From positions 71,298 through 135,297 of the forward strand of contig JBFWSR010000008.1 in NCBI GenBank assembly GCA_050248275.1: DNA of 64,000 nucleotides. Direction: 5' to 3'. This document shows, piece by piece, positions 52,988 to 61,983 of the stretch. The notes beneath the pieces were generated by a model that was not told the DNA's origin, ran no database searches, and worked only from the letters and a program-made list of their open reading frames with translations. The first letter of the stretch is position 1. Each line of letters starts with the position of its first letter. This DNA is from CAILZL01 sp050248275 (lineage in GTDB: Bacteria; Pseudomonadota; Gammaproteobacteria; Steroidobacterales; Steroidobacteraceae). The translations under genes and the position numbers were made by a program.

Positions 52988-53677
52988 GTGACTCACGAAC
53001 AGTCGCACAAATCCCATCGTGTGGGTTGGCTCCGGGCCGCTGTGCTCGGAGCCAATGATGGCATTGTGTCTACAGCAAGCCTGATTGTCGGTGTTGCAAC
53101 CGCGAACATCTCCCACGAAAATGTACTTCTCACGGGCACCGCAGGGCTGGTAGCCGGCGCCATGTCAATGGCCGCTGGCGAGTACGTATCGGTGCGTTCG
53201 CAAGCAGATACTGAACGTGCCGATCTGGAATTGGAGAGGCGTTCGATACAAGAAGATGGCGAATCGGAAACCAATGAACTGGCGCAAATTTACAGGCGCC
53301 GGGGACTTTCAGATGATCTCGCTCAGGAGGTTGCCAGACGATTAATGAAGCACGATGCACTTGGCGCTCACGCACGAGATGATATCGGCATCACAGAGGT
53401 CATGGCAGCCAAACCCATTGAAGCCGCCGTAGCTTCCGCTCTAATGTTTTCAATAGGAGCAGTACTCCCCCTGCTCACCGCATGGTTCGCGCCACTTGAG
53501 TATCTGCCCCTCACCGTCGCCTCCTTGTCGCTGGTATTCCTCGCCTCGCTGGGCGCCTTGGCCGCCATAGCCGGCGGAGCACCGCCATTTCGGGGAGCCG
53601 TCCGGGTAACGTTCTGGGGAACCCTGGCCATGGCATTGACCGCCGGAGTAGGCAAGCTATTTGGTGTATCGGCGTAG
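52988..53677 (+). CDS. VIT1/CCC1-family iron or manganese transporter
   Basis: The 229-residue protein starts at a GTG with HKSHRVGWLRAAVLGANDGIVSTASLIVGVATA, the VIT signature, then GLVAGAMSMAAGEYVSVRSQADTERADLE with the metal-binding MAAGEYVS segment. The C terminus has three further helices ending GVGKLFGVSA. It moves Fe or Mn out of the cytosol, giving protection from metal stress. The operator-like repeat just upstream suggests metal-responsive control. Confidence 0.92.
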   Translation: MTHEQSHKSHRVGWLRAAVLGANDGIVSTASLIVGVATANISHENVLLTGTAGLVAGAMSMAAGEYVSVRSQADTERADLELERRSIQEDGESETNELAQIYRRRGLSDDLAQEVARRLMKHDALGAHARDDIGITEVMAAKPIEAAVASALMFSIGAVLPLLTAWFAPLEYLPLTVASLSLVFLASLGALAAIAGGAPPFRGAVRVTFWGTLAMALTAGVGKLFGVSA

Positions 53678-53815
53678 CAGCCACGGCAAAGACAAGTAGC
53701 CACGCAACTGAGCCGCCGATACCGCCGCCTGATACACAACATTATTGAAGGAAGAGCAAGAAACGTGAGACGTGTCAGGCGCCGTGCAGGACGCGTTTGT
53801 CTGCGGGTCAAGAAA

Positions 53816-53962
53816 ATGGTTTCGTCAGACGTGGCTGCGGATTTTATCGACTACTTTCATGTCAGTCTATCCGCCGCCATCGGCCATGCGCCTTTGCTAA
53901 CGTTTGCTCAGAAAGCAGCAAAGCTGCCCGGCATAGAACTGGTCGCGGAGTGCTTTATCTGA
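53816..53962 (+). pseudogene. Remnant of a VapC-like PIN-domain toxin gene
   Basis: Only about 48 codons remain. The peptide has AADFIDYFHVSLSAAIGHAPLLTFAQKAAKLPGIELV, which resembles the C-terminal third of PIN-domain toxins (ADxxDxxH-x-ALxxxA, then LLTFDxxAAxLPG). The last conserved acidic position (D in TFD) is Ala here. The N-terminal part with the first catalytic residues is missing and no antitoxin gene is adjacent. It is therefore read as a dead fragment, convergent with the dps remnant. Confidence 0.5.
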
Positions 53963-54192
53963 GGATCTCTTCCCATTTGAGCGATTCGTTGATCTCTTGC
54001 TGTGTCATGAACAGGTTGTGCAGTCTGTTAAACTGCGGACCTTTGACGTTCCAGTGGAAATTGTGCGTCATAAAAATAAAGCGTGTAGTTGTTTGCCGGC
54101 AGCGCTGACAGTCCATCAACAATTTTCTCTCGATCATTGCTATTGATGCCGATGTCAATAACGGGTGTCTTCGCCTTTTCTTGATTCGCCAT
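53963..54192 (-). pseudogene. dps: Frameshifted, truncated dps (DNA-protection ferritin)
   Basis: From an ATG at 54192 the minus strand codes for MANQEKAKTPVIDIGINSND followed by EKIVDGLSALPANNYTLYF, the start of a Dps protein. A frameshift then occurs and the adjacent frame continues THNFHWNVKGPQFNRLHNLFMTQ, the conserved Dps helix A with its ferroxidase residues. After MTQ the resemblance ends and a stop follows near 53960. About two thirds of the gene is lost. An IS5-type element sits 13 bases upstream of the start. No functional Dps can be made. Confidence 0.8.
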
Positions 54193-54205
54193 ATCTCATT
54201 GTCTA

Positions 54206-55038
54206 GAACCTATCTCAAATTCGTTCGCGATGCATAAACATGTAAAATCATGAATATGTTGAAGCTAAGCGATGAGCACTGGAATCGGATTCGAGAACAC
54301 TTTCCCGAAGAAAGTCCCGAAGCCGGACGACCTGGTCCGAAACCGATTGCCTCGCGCAAGGTACTGGAAGGCGTGCTGTGGATTCTGAACACCGGTGCGC
54401 AATGGCACATGCTGCCGCAGTGTTATCCCAACTACAAAACGGTTCACCGCCGCTTTCAACAATGGTGCCGCTGCGAGGTGTTGCGCGACGTTCTGACCCA
54501 TTTGGCAAACGCGCTGCGCGAGCAAGGAGCGATTGACGAGCGTGAGAGTTTTATCGATGCGACGTTTGCTTCGGCCAAAGGTGGCGGCGATGAAATCGGC
54601 AAGACCAAGCGCGGAAAGGGCGTCAAAATCATGGCGATAGTGGATCGTCATGGATTGCCATTGGCAGTGAGCACGCATGCGGCGAACCACCATGAAGTAA
54701 CGCTGGTGCAACTGAGTGTTGACTTTTACATGATTGAAGCCAAGCCCGAGAACCTGATTGGTGATCGTGCTTACGACAGTGACAAACTGGACGATGAGTT
54801 GCGTGAGGACGGCATCGAGATGATCTCGCCGCATCGCGCCGGGCGAAAGAAACCGCGCACCCAAGACGGGCGAAAATTGCGTCGTTACGAACGGCGCTGG
54901 ATCGTCGAGCGCTTCTTCGCATGGCTGCAATGGCAACGTCGGTTGCTGGTTCGCTGGGAATACTACGCCCACAATTTCCTCGGCTTCGTGCAGCTCGCCT
55001 GCATAAATATGATGCTCAAACGAATTTGAGATAGGTTC
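54206..55038. mobile_element. IS5-family insertion sequence, complete
   Basis: Perfect 18-bp terminal inverted repeats GAACCTATCTCAAATTCG lie at 54206-54223 and (reverse complement) 55021-55038. The dinucleotide TA is present on both sides (54204-54205 and 55039-55040), consistent with a 2-bp target duplication typical of an IS5 subgroup. The element is 833 bp with one transposase gene. It sits between the decayed dps and the katG 3' end. Confidence 0.9.
54250..55029 (+). CDS. IS5-family transposase, intact
   Basis: The 259 residues form the DDE transposase of IS5-type elements. It has an N-terminal segment (LSDEHWNRIREHFPEESPEAGRPG), ESFIDATFASAKGGGDEIGKTKRGKGVKIMAIVDRHGLPL with the first aspartate, LIGDRAYDSDKLDDELREDG with the second, and RYERRWIVERFFAWLQWQRRLLVRWE with the Y-R-E region. 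Nothing is frameshifted, so the element may still be mobile. The stop codon lies inside the right inverted repeat. Confidence 0.93.
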   Translation: MNMLKLSDEHWNRIREHFPEESPEAGRPGPKPIASRKVLEGVLWILNTGAQWHMLPQCYPNYKTVHRRFQQWCRCEVLRDVLTHLANALREQGAIDERESFIDATFASAKGGGDEIGKTKRGKGVKIMAIVDRHGLPLAVSTHAANHHEVTLVQLSVDFYMIEAKPENLIGDRAYDSDKLDDELREDGIEMISPHRAGRKKPRTQDGRKLRRYERRWIVERFFAWLQWQRRLLVRWEYYAHNFLGFVQLACINMMLKRI

Positions 55039-55132
55039 TACAAAAACTCCATTGGGAGTTCAGTCGCTCTCCTCTGAGAATGAACCGGCAGGCTGAAGAA
55101 ACTCAGACCTCAAATTCCGGGTGAATTCAATT

Positions 55133-55166
55133 ATCCCTGCGCCGCGAGCAAGCGCGGCGCAGGGAT
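55133..55166 (-). terminator. 14-bp perfect hairpin after katG
   Basis: ATCCCTGCGCCGCG (55133-55146) and CGCGGCGCAGGGAT (55153-55166) form a perfect 14-bp GC-rich stem with a 6-base loop, starting 13 bases after the katG stop. On the minus strand it is followed by AATTGAATT, not a T-run, so termination is likely but may be partial. Confidence 0.65.
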
Positions 55167-55178
55167 GCACGCCAAGTG

Positions 55179-57347
55179 TCAAGTCAGATCGAAGCGATCA
55201 GCGTTCATGACCTTCGTCCATGCCGCGACAAAGTCATTCACGAATTTCTCCCTGTTGTCGTCCTGAGCATATACCTCTGCATAGGCGCGCAGAATCGAGT
55301 TGGAGCCGAACACGAGATCGACCCGCGTCGCCGTCCATTTGACTGCATTGGTCTTGCGATCACGGATTTCGTACAGGTTATTGCCCGCTGGTTTCCACGT
55401 ATAGGCCATGTCGGTCAGGTTGACGAAGAAGTCATTGGTCAGTGCACCGGTGCGATCGGTGAACACACCGTGCTGGCTGCCGCCGTGATTGGTGCCGAGC
55501 ACACGCATGCCGCCAACCAGCGTGGTCATTTCGCAGGCTGTCAACCGCATCAGCTGCGCGCGATCCAGCAACAATTCTTCGGGCGTGACGACGTAGTCCT
55601 TCTTGAGCCAGTTGCGGAAGCCATCGGCCAGCGGCTCCAGCACTTCGAACGATTCGATATCCGTCATGGCCTGCAGGGCATCACCGCGACCCGGCGCGAA
55701 CGGTACGCTGACGCTGACGCCGGCTGCCTTGGCCGCCTGCTCGATGCCGACGTTACCAGCCAGCACGATCACATCGGCCACACTGGCGCCGGTCTCGGCA
55801 GCGATCTTTTCGTACACCACCAGCACTTTCGCGAGACGCGCGGGTTCGTTGCCTTCCCAGTCCTTCTGCGGCGCCAGCCGGATGCGGGCACCATTGGCGC
55901 CGCCACGCTTGTCCGAACCGCGGAAGGTGCGGGCGCTGTCCCAGGCAGTCGATACCATCTCGGTAACGCTCAAGCCGCTGGCAGCAATTTTCGCCTTCAC
56001 GGCGGCCACGTCGTAGTCCTTGCGGCCGGTGGGGATCGGATCTTGCCAGAGCAGGTCTTCCTTGGGCACATCCGGGCCGATGTAGCGTGACTTCGGCCCC
56101 ATGTCGCGGTGGGTCAGTTTGAACCAGGCGCGCGCGAACATCTGCTCGAAATAAGCCGGATCGTCGCGGAAGCGCTCGGCGATCTTGCGATAGACTGGAT
56201 CGAACTTCATCGCCATGTCGGCGTCGGTCATGATCGGCTTGCGGCGAATCGCCGGATCTTCCACATCGACCGGCATGTCTTCTTCGGCGATGTTGACTGG
56301 CTCCCACTGATGCGCGCCGGCAAGCGATTTCTGTAGCCACCAGTCATAGCGCAACAGCAGATCGAAATAACCACCTTTGCCGGTATTCCATTTCATCGGA
56401 TGCGACGTCCATGCGCCTTCGATGCCGCTGGTCACCGTATCGCGGCCGATCCCGCGGGTTTTGTGATTCATCCAGCCCAGGCCCTGTTCATCGAGATCGG
56501 CGCCTTCCGGGGCCGGGCCGAGATTCGTGGCGTTGCCATTGCCGTGGGTTTTACCCACGGTGTGACCGCCGCCGGTGAGGGCCACGGTTTCCTCGTCATT
56601 CATCGCCATGCGTGCGAAGGTAACGCGCACATCATGAGCTGTCTTGAGCGGATCGGGCTTGCCGTCCACGCCTTCCGGGTTGACGTAGATCAGGCCCATC
56701 ATCACCGCGGCCAGCGGATTTTCCAGATCACGCTCACCGGAGTAGCGGCTGCCCGCGCTGCCGCTGGGTGCCAGCCATTCCCGTTCCGAACCCCAGTAAG
56801 TGTCTTTTTCGGGATGCCAGATGTCTTCACGGCCGAATGCGAAGCCGAAAGTCTTCAACCCCATCGACTCGTAAGCCATGTTGCCGGCAAGGATGATCAG
56901 ATCGGCCCAGCTGAGTTTGTTGCCGTATTTCTTCTTGATCGGCCACAGCAGGCGGCGCGCCTTGTCCAGATTGGCGTTGTCGGGCCAGGAACTGATCGGT
57001 GCGAAACGCTGATTGCCCGTGCCGCCGCCACCACGGCCATCGGCGATGCGGTAGGTGCCTGCCGAATGCCAGGCCATGCGGATCATCAAGCCGCCATAGT
57101 GACCCCAGTCCGCCGGCCACCAGACCTGACTGTCGGTCATCAGTGCTTTGAGGTCTTTTTTCAATGCTTCGACGTCGAGCTTCTTGAGCTCGTCGCGATA
57201 GTTGAAGTGGCTGCCCAGCGGGTTGGTCTTGGTGTCATGCTGATGCAGGATGTCGAGGTTGAGTGCCTTGGGCCACCAGTCCATCTTCGACATGCTGGCC
57301 GATGTCACTCCTCCGTGCATGATGGGACACTTCTTTACTTCTGACAT
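55179..57347 (-). CDS. katG: Catalase-peroxidase KatG
   Basis: The 722-residue haem enzyme has the distal R90, W93 and H94 (IRMAWHSAGTYR) and the proximal-histidine segment LTGGGHTVGKTHGNGN. W93 and the tyrosine in GLIYVNPEG are two parts of the Trp-Tyr-Met adduct needed for catalase activity. The second, haem-free domain follows to the end. It destroys hydrogen peroxide and shows peroxidase activity. The leader has a perfect 20-bp palindrome and an OxyR-like site, and the gene is in the same orientation as the dead dps. Confidence 0.97.
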   Translation of the reverse strand: MSEVKKCPIMHGGVTSASMSKMDWWPKALNLDILHQHDTKTNPLGSHFNYRDELKKLDVEALKKDLKALMTDSQVWWPADWGHYGGLMIRMAWHSAGTYRIADGRGGGGTGNQRFAPISSWPDNANLDKARRLLWPIKKKYGNKLSWADLIILAGNMAYESMGLKTFGFAFGREDIWHPEKDTYWGSEREWLAPSGSAGSRYSGERDLENPLAAVMMGLIYVNPEGVDGKPDPLKTAHDVRVTFARMAMNDEETVALTGGGHTVGKTHGNGNATNLGPAPEGADLDEQGLGWMNHKTRGIGRDTVTSGIEGAWTSHPMKWNTGKGGYFDLLLRYDWWLQKSLAGAHQWEPVNIAEEDMPVDVEDPAIRRKPIMTDADMAMKFDPVYRKIAERFRDDPAYFEQMFARAWFKLTHRDMGPKSRYIGPDVPKEDLLWQDPIPTGRKDYDVAAVKAKIAASGLSVTEMVSTAWDSARTFRGSDKRGGANGARIRLAPQKDWEGNEPARLAKVLVVYEKIAAETGASVADVIVLAGNVGIEQAAKAAGVSVSVPFAPGRGDALQAMTDIESFEVLEPLADGFRNWLKKDYVVTPEELLLDRAQLMRLTACEMTTLVGGMRVLGTNHGGSQHGVFTDRTGALTNDFFVNLTDMAYTWKPAGNNLYEIRDRKTNAVKWTATRVDLVFGSNSILRAYAEVYAQDDNREKFVNDFVAAWTKVMNADRFDLT

Positions 57348-57368
57348 GACGAACTCACTCTGTTGATT

Positions 57369-57388
57369 GGTTTAAGCTAGCTTAAACC
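57369..57388. promoter_or_regulatory. Perfect 20-bp palindrome upstream of katG
   Basis: GGTTTAAGCTAGCTTAAACC is an exact palindrome with its near end 21 bases before the katG ATG. It falls near the expected transcription start, so it may be a repressor operator or a 5' leader hairpin. Confidence 0.65.
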
Positions 57389-57417
57389 GCTGTGTATGAT
57401 CGGCGCTAAGTGATTCT

Positions 57418-57436
57418 GCCTATGAGCTTGATAGGC
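57418..57436. promoter_or_regulatory. OxyR-like binding site for katG
   Basis: GCCTATGAGCTTGATAGGC contains CTAT-N7-ATAG, the inner pair of the OxyR motif ATAG-N7-CTAT-N7-ATAG-N7-CTAT, extended by two more complementary bases on each side. The outer half-sites are poor matches. It lies about 70 to 90 bases upstream of the katG ATG, a usual position for activation. Confidence 0.5.
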
Positions 57437-57627
57437 ACGACTGAACAGCGCACCAGATGTGGCCATATCAATTCCCGGCAGTTGAGAGACTCCCGATAAC
57501 CCTTTCAGCCATGGCGGTTTGTCAGTCCCGTGCGTGACCACAGCCATGCTCCACATCTCAATGATTCGTCTGCTTAGGCCATTTCAAGTGACGGATTTCG
57601 AAGTGGGTCGAGTGTCCGCAATGGGTC

Positions 57628-59243
57628 GAGGCCGTGTGAAAACGTGAATTCAGTGCAAGGTTGTCGCGTGCCTGGCCAATCAATTGGGCAAGATAGACAA
57701 GATTTTGTTGTTAAACCTGGATCATGAAGCCAATACGATCTACGTTCTGATCACATGGATAAGTTGTTGTGTTCCGAGCATCTGCAACAGGCGTTTGAAG
57801 TTATAAGCCAGTACTTGCAAGCTCATCTCAGTGCTCACACGCGGCATTGTTTTGGTCAGAAAGTGCGTAGCCCCCATCCATGATTTGAGCGTGCCGAAGG
57901 TATGCTCAACCGTTTGCCGTCGCACGCGCATCGCATCCGGCATGGCATCCAGCCGAGCTTGCATTCGATCAAGGGCGTCTTCGTATTCCGTGCGAGTGAT
58001 CCGCCGGTAGTCACCGTTGGTGCAGCGTGTTTTGATCGGGCAGCGAGGACATGCAGAGGACCAATACTTATGGACCGTGACGCCATGCTCGACTGCGGTG
58101 AAGCGACGGATGGCATGCTGCTTTGCAGGGCAGCGATATTCATCGCGTTGTGCGTCGTAGATGAAGTCGCGTTTATCGAACTGCCCTTGAGCCGTGTTGT
58201 TCGAGGTCATGGTCTTGGGCATCACAGGAGCAATGCCAAGCTGCTCACAGGCTTGAATTCTTCTCCTTTAAAGTAGCCGCGATCGGCCACGGCCGTCAGG
58301 GTGTCGGCGCCAATGGCTTCCCGTGCCAAGGTGGCCATTGAGGTTAATTGGGTTCGGTCATGCCCAAGGTTGGTGACTTGATGCGCCACAATCAGGTGAT
58401 GCCGGCTATCGACGGCGACTTGCACGTTATAACCCACTATCCCTGTACCGCGGCCGCTGGTGGCCATCGAGCGCGCATCGGGATCGGTCAGTGATAGCTG
58501 CCCATCTGGCGCTTGGGCCATCTGCTCACCAATCTGTTTGAGTTTGCGCATCTGCGCCTTGACCGTGGCAACCTTGTTCTTGAGATGATCAACCCTGGCC
58601 TCGGTCACCAAGGTCGGCTCTCGGTCTGCTCGATCCAGTTCAGTCAGGTAACGCGCGATGCTTTCTTCTAACTGCTGCATGCGTGCCTTTAGCTTGCGAT
58701 CAGTGAAGTTCTTGTCACGGTTGTTGACCGCTTTGAACTTGCTGCCATCAATGGCCACGATTGCTTCGGAAAACAGCTTGAGGTTACGGCACAAAAGGAT
58801 GAACTCACGACAGACGCTGCGAATGGCCGGACCATTGTCTTTACGGAAGTCTGCAATCGTCTTGAAGTCCGGCATCAGCTTACCCGTCAGCCAGATCAGC
58901 TCAACGTTACGTTGTGACTCACGCTCCAGGCGTCGACTGGACTGAACGCGATTGAGGTAACCGTAGATGTAGATTTTGAGTAGCGTTGCAGGATGGTAGG
59001 CTGGCCTGCCAGTGTCTGCGGGCGTCATGCCGTCGAATCCGAGCGTCGGCAGATCCAGCTCATCGACGAACACGTCAATGACCCGTACCGGGTTATCTTC
59101 ATCGATGTATTCGTCCAGACTCTCGGGGAACAGCGTGCTTTGCGACCGGTCTTCAGCTTCGATAAAGCGCTTCATGAATCACTCCCGCCAACCGATGCTT
59201 GATTATATCCGATGCCTATTTCAAAGTGTTTTCACACAGCCTC
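57628..59243. mobile_element. IS1182-family insertion sequence, inactivated
   Basis: Terminal inverted repeats GAGGCCGTGTGAAAAC (57628-57643) and GTTTTCACACAGCCTC (59228-59243) match at 15 of 16 positions. The 4-bp GGTC is repeated at 57624-57627 and 59244-59247 as target duplication. The 1616-bp element carries a minus-strand transposase gene with a frameshift, so it is unlikely to transpose on its own. Confidence 0.88.
57740..59175 (-). pseudogene. Frameshifted IS1182-family transposase gene
   Basis: The first part (59175 to 58222) codes for MKRFIEAEDRSQSTLFPESL and the DUF772-type domain, with IVAIDGSKFKAVNNRD and GRGTGIVGYNVQVAVDSRHHLIV, then ADRGYFKGEEF. After GEE the frame is lost, and the reading continues in the adjacent frame as IQACEQLGIAPVMPKTMTSN, then YRCPAKQHAIRR and RRQTVEHTFGTLKSWMG to 57740. 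One base appears to be deleted in the GAAGAATTC stretch near 58257. Without it the protein would be about 478 residues, normal for the family. Confidence 0.88.
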
Positions 59244-59322
59244 GGTCGTTAACCGACCTTGATAAATGACGGTATTCACTGGCGCGCCCACCATTATCAG
59301 GCCCCTTCGGCCGACGAAAATT

Positions 59323-60723
59323 TCAGGTCGCTTCTGTGGGATTTCGCCACCTGCCCGGCAGCGGCAGGAATGGATCGGCAATGATCGGCCCCCAGGAACC
59401 CGGCTCGTAAAAATGCACCGGCTTGTCCGTCGACAACACCGGATTCACCACACGCCAGGCGGATTCGATGCCATCGCCACGCGCGAACAAGGTGCCATCG
59501 CCCTTGAGCGCATCGTTGATCAGGCGTTCGTAAGCCGACATTTCATCGCCCTGCATATTGGCGGCAAACAATTCCACTTCCTGACCCCGCATGGTTTCGC
59601 CGTGCAGTTTGGCGCGCGCCCCCAGCGCAATGGTCACCCGTCCCGGACCAAGACGGAAGCGCAGATAATTGGGATGCTCATCGCCAATGTAATCAAAAAT
59701 GCGCTGCGGCGGTGGCTTCAGTTCGACCATCACTTCGGTAGCCGTAACGGGCAAGCATTTGCCGGTACGAACGTAGAAGGGCACGCCCTGCCAGCGCCAG
59801 GAATCCACATACAACTCCACTGCCACATAGGTTTCCACTTGGGAATCCGCCGCCACGCCCGCTTCCTGGCGATAACCGATGAACTGGCCGCGAATCAGAT
59901 GATCGTCGGTCAGAGGACGAATGGCGCGTAATACCTTGGCGCGTTCATCGCGCAAGGGTTCGGCGCCTTTGCCGGTGGGCGGTTCCATGGCGATATGCGC
60001 CACCACTTGCAATAAATGGTTTTGCACCACATCGCGCAGCGCGCCCACTTCCTCGTAAAAGCGGCCACGTCCCTGCACGCCGAAATTTTCCGCCATGGTG
60101 ATCTGCACTCGCTCGACGTAGTTGCGGTTCCAGATCGGCTCCAGAAAGGAGTTGGCAAAACGGAAGTACAACAGGTTCTGCACCGACTCCTTGCCGAGAT
60201 AATGATCGATGCGAAATACATTGGCTTCGTCAAATGCGGCCGCCAGTACCGAATTCAGTTTGAGCGCCGAATCCAGATCGCGACCAAAAGGTTTCTCCAC
60301 CACCAGGCGTGCGCCCCTGGCGCAGGACGATGCACACAGGCCCTGAATCACATCGGGAAACAGGCTGGGTGGGATCGCCAGATAGTGCAAGGGCCGTTGC
60401 GCCGCGCCGAGTGCGGCGTGCAAGGCGGTAAAGGTGGCGGCATCCCGGTAGTCGCCGCGCACATAACGCATTTGCGCTGCGAACGACGCGAAACTGTCCG
60501 CGTCATAACCTGTTCCATATTGCTGGACGCCCGAAGCGGCATGCTGTCGCAGTTGCTCATCGTTCCAGTCAGATGACGCCACACCGATCACCGGCATGTT
60601 CAGCAAACCACGCCGCGCCAGTGAATACACCGCAGGGAAAATTTTCTTGTGCGCCAGATCGCCGGTGGCCCCAAATAAAACCAGCGCATCGGAACGTGGC
60701 GCAACAAATTGAGGATTGGGCAT
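59323..60723 (-). CDS. zwf: Glucose-6-phosphate 1-dehydrogenase
   Basis: From the ATG at 60723 the product has 466 residues. It has the NADP motif LVLFGATGDLAHKKIFPA at the N terminus, the substrate motif FRIDHYLGKESVQNLLYFRFANSFLEPIWN with the catalytic His segment near 175, and FYVRTGKCLP. It oxidises glucose 6-phosphate, giving NADPH. A GGATAG site lies at the right distance before the ATG; a GTG six bases upstream is an alternative. gnd lies just upstream (start 61784) and is transcribed in the same direction, ending 57 bases before the zwf start, so the two are likely one unit. Confidence 0.96.
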   Translation of the reverse strand: MPNPQFVAPRSDALVLFGATGDLAHKKIFPAVYSLARRGLLNMPVIGVASSDWNDEQLRQHAASGVQQYGTGYDADSFASFAAQMRYVRGDYRDAATFTALHAALGAAQRPLHYLAIPPSLFPDVIQGLCASSCARGARLVVEKPFGRDLDSALKLNSVLAAAFDEANVFRIDHYLGKESVQNLLYFRFANSFLEPIWNRNYVERVQITMAENFGVQGRGRFYEEVGALRDVVQNHLLQVVAHIAMEPPTGKGAEPLRDERAKVLRAIRPLTDDHLIRGQFIGYRQEAGVAADSQVETYVAVELYVDSWRWQGVPFYVRTGKCLPVTATEVMVELKPPPQRIFDYIGDEHPNYLRFRLGPGRVTIALGARAKLHGETMRGQEVELFAANMQGDEMSAYERLINDALKGDGTLFARGDGIESAWRVVNPVLSTDKPVHFYEPGSWGPIIADPFLPLPGRWRNPTEAT

Positions 60724-60785
60724 TGACACTATCCGGCTGCCGCTAATGAATGACTGCTGATGGCCCTGACGTTATCAATTTTCCA

Positions 60786-61784
60786 TCATCCATTATCGAT
60801 TTTCTTTTCAGCGTGTCCGCCGAATTGCTGGCGCATGGCCGACAGCAGCTTGTTGGCGTACTGGTTTTCGTTCTGCGAACTGAAGCGCGCAAACAGGGCC
60901 GCTGCCAATGTCGGCATCGGTACGCCCAGATCGACTGCCGCCTGCAAGGTCCACCGACCCTCGCCCGAATCCGCAACACGTCCGGCAAAACCCTGCAACT
61001 GTGGATCGGCCTGCAAGGCTTCGGCGGTGAGATCCAGCAGCCAGGAACGCACCACACTGCCATGGCGCCACAGCTCGGCAATGGCCGGTACATCAAAATT
61101 GAACTGATAGTTTTCAGGTGTAGTCAGTGGCGCCGTTTCGGCATCGGCAGCTTGCTGTTGCAGACCGCGGCCCGCATGCGCCAGCAGATTGAAGCCTTCC
61201 GCATAGGCGGCCATCAATCCATATTCAATGCCGTTGTGAATCATCTTGACGAAGTGTCCCGCCCCCGCCGGCCCACAATGCAAATAGCCCTGCTGCGCGC
61301 TATTGCCCGCACCCGGCGCAGAAGATGGCGTCAAGGCCGCAAAAACAGGCGTGAGCCGGGCAACGGTCGGAGCAGCGCCGCCAATCATCAGGCAGTAACC
61401 GGATTCCAGGCCCCAGACGCCGCCACTGGTGCCCACATCCACAAACTCGAGCTGCCGCGCTCGCAGGCGCTGCGCATGGGCAATGGCATCGCGATAATCG
61501 GAATTGCCGCCATCGACAATCACGTCACCGGGTTGCAATAGTGCCTGCAATTCGGCAATGACCTTCGTTACTACCGCTGCGGGCAGCATCAGCCACACCG
61601 TGCGCGGTGCACGCAGTTGTGCTACCAGTGTTGCCAGCGAATCCGCCGCCACCGCCCCGGCCGCTATCAAACCGGCCGCTGCATCGGGATGCGTGTCAAA
61701 CACCACGCATTCGTGCTGGTGACGCAACAGTCGTCGTACCATATTGGCGCCCATGCGCCCCAAACCCACCATGCCGATCTGCAT
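60786..61784 (-). CDS. gnd: 6-phosphogluconate dehydrogenase, short decarboxylating form
   Basis: The 332-residue enzyme begins MQIGMVGLGRMGANMVRRLL, the Rossmann motif, and has VDGGNSDYRDAIAHA, the substrate segment FVDVGTSGGVWGLESGYCLMIGG and the catalytic GHFVKMIHNGIEYG with its lysine. It lacks the long C-terminal helical extension of the 470-residue form, so it is the short YqeC/GndA type. GGAG lies eight bases before the ATG at 61784, which is preferred over a start ten codons earlier. It yields ribulose 5-phosphate and NADPH and is followed by zwf. Confidence 0.93.
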   Translation of the reverse strand: MQIGMVGLGRMGANMVRRLLRHQHECVVFDTHPDAAAGLIAAGAVAADSLATLVAQLRAPRTVWLMLPAAVVTKVIAELQALLQPGDVIVDGGNSDYRDAIAHAQRLRARQLEFVDVGTSGGVWGLESGYCLMIGGAAPTVARLTPVFAALTPSSAPGAGNSAQQGYLHCGPAGAGHFVKMIHNGIEYGLMAAYAEGFNLLAHAGRGLQQQAADAETAPLTTPENYQFNFDVPAIAELWRHGSVVRSWLLDLTAEALQADPQLQGFAGRVADSGEGRWTLQAAVDLGVPMPTLAAALFARFSSQNENQYANKLLSAMRQQFGGHAEKKIDNG

Positions 61785-61983
61785 ATGCCGTACTCCAATC
61801 AACTGCTTGAACAACTGGACCCGTGCTAGACAGACGTGGCCACCGCCGGTAGCTTAGCGGGATACCCACACGCAGTGGCTGCGAACCAGCGCTGCCGCTT
61901 CAAGTCTATTGACCTGCCTGCTTAATTTAATCGCTTATCGCGCCGGTAACGGCCTCAATCTGAGTACTCCAGCAGTAATCCCC

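Noticed and set aside
58222..58262. Programmed -1 frameshifting in the IS1182 transposase
   Set aside because: TTTAAAG occurs upstream but not in the correct register, and the family sequence is continuous up to GEE, so a one-base deletion in GAAGAATTC explains the break better.
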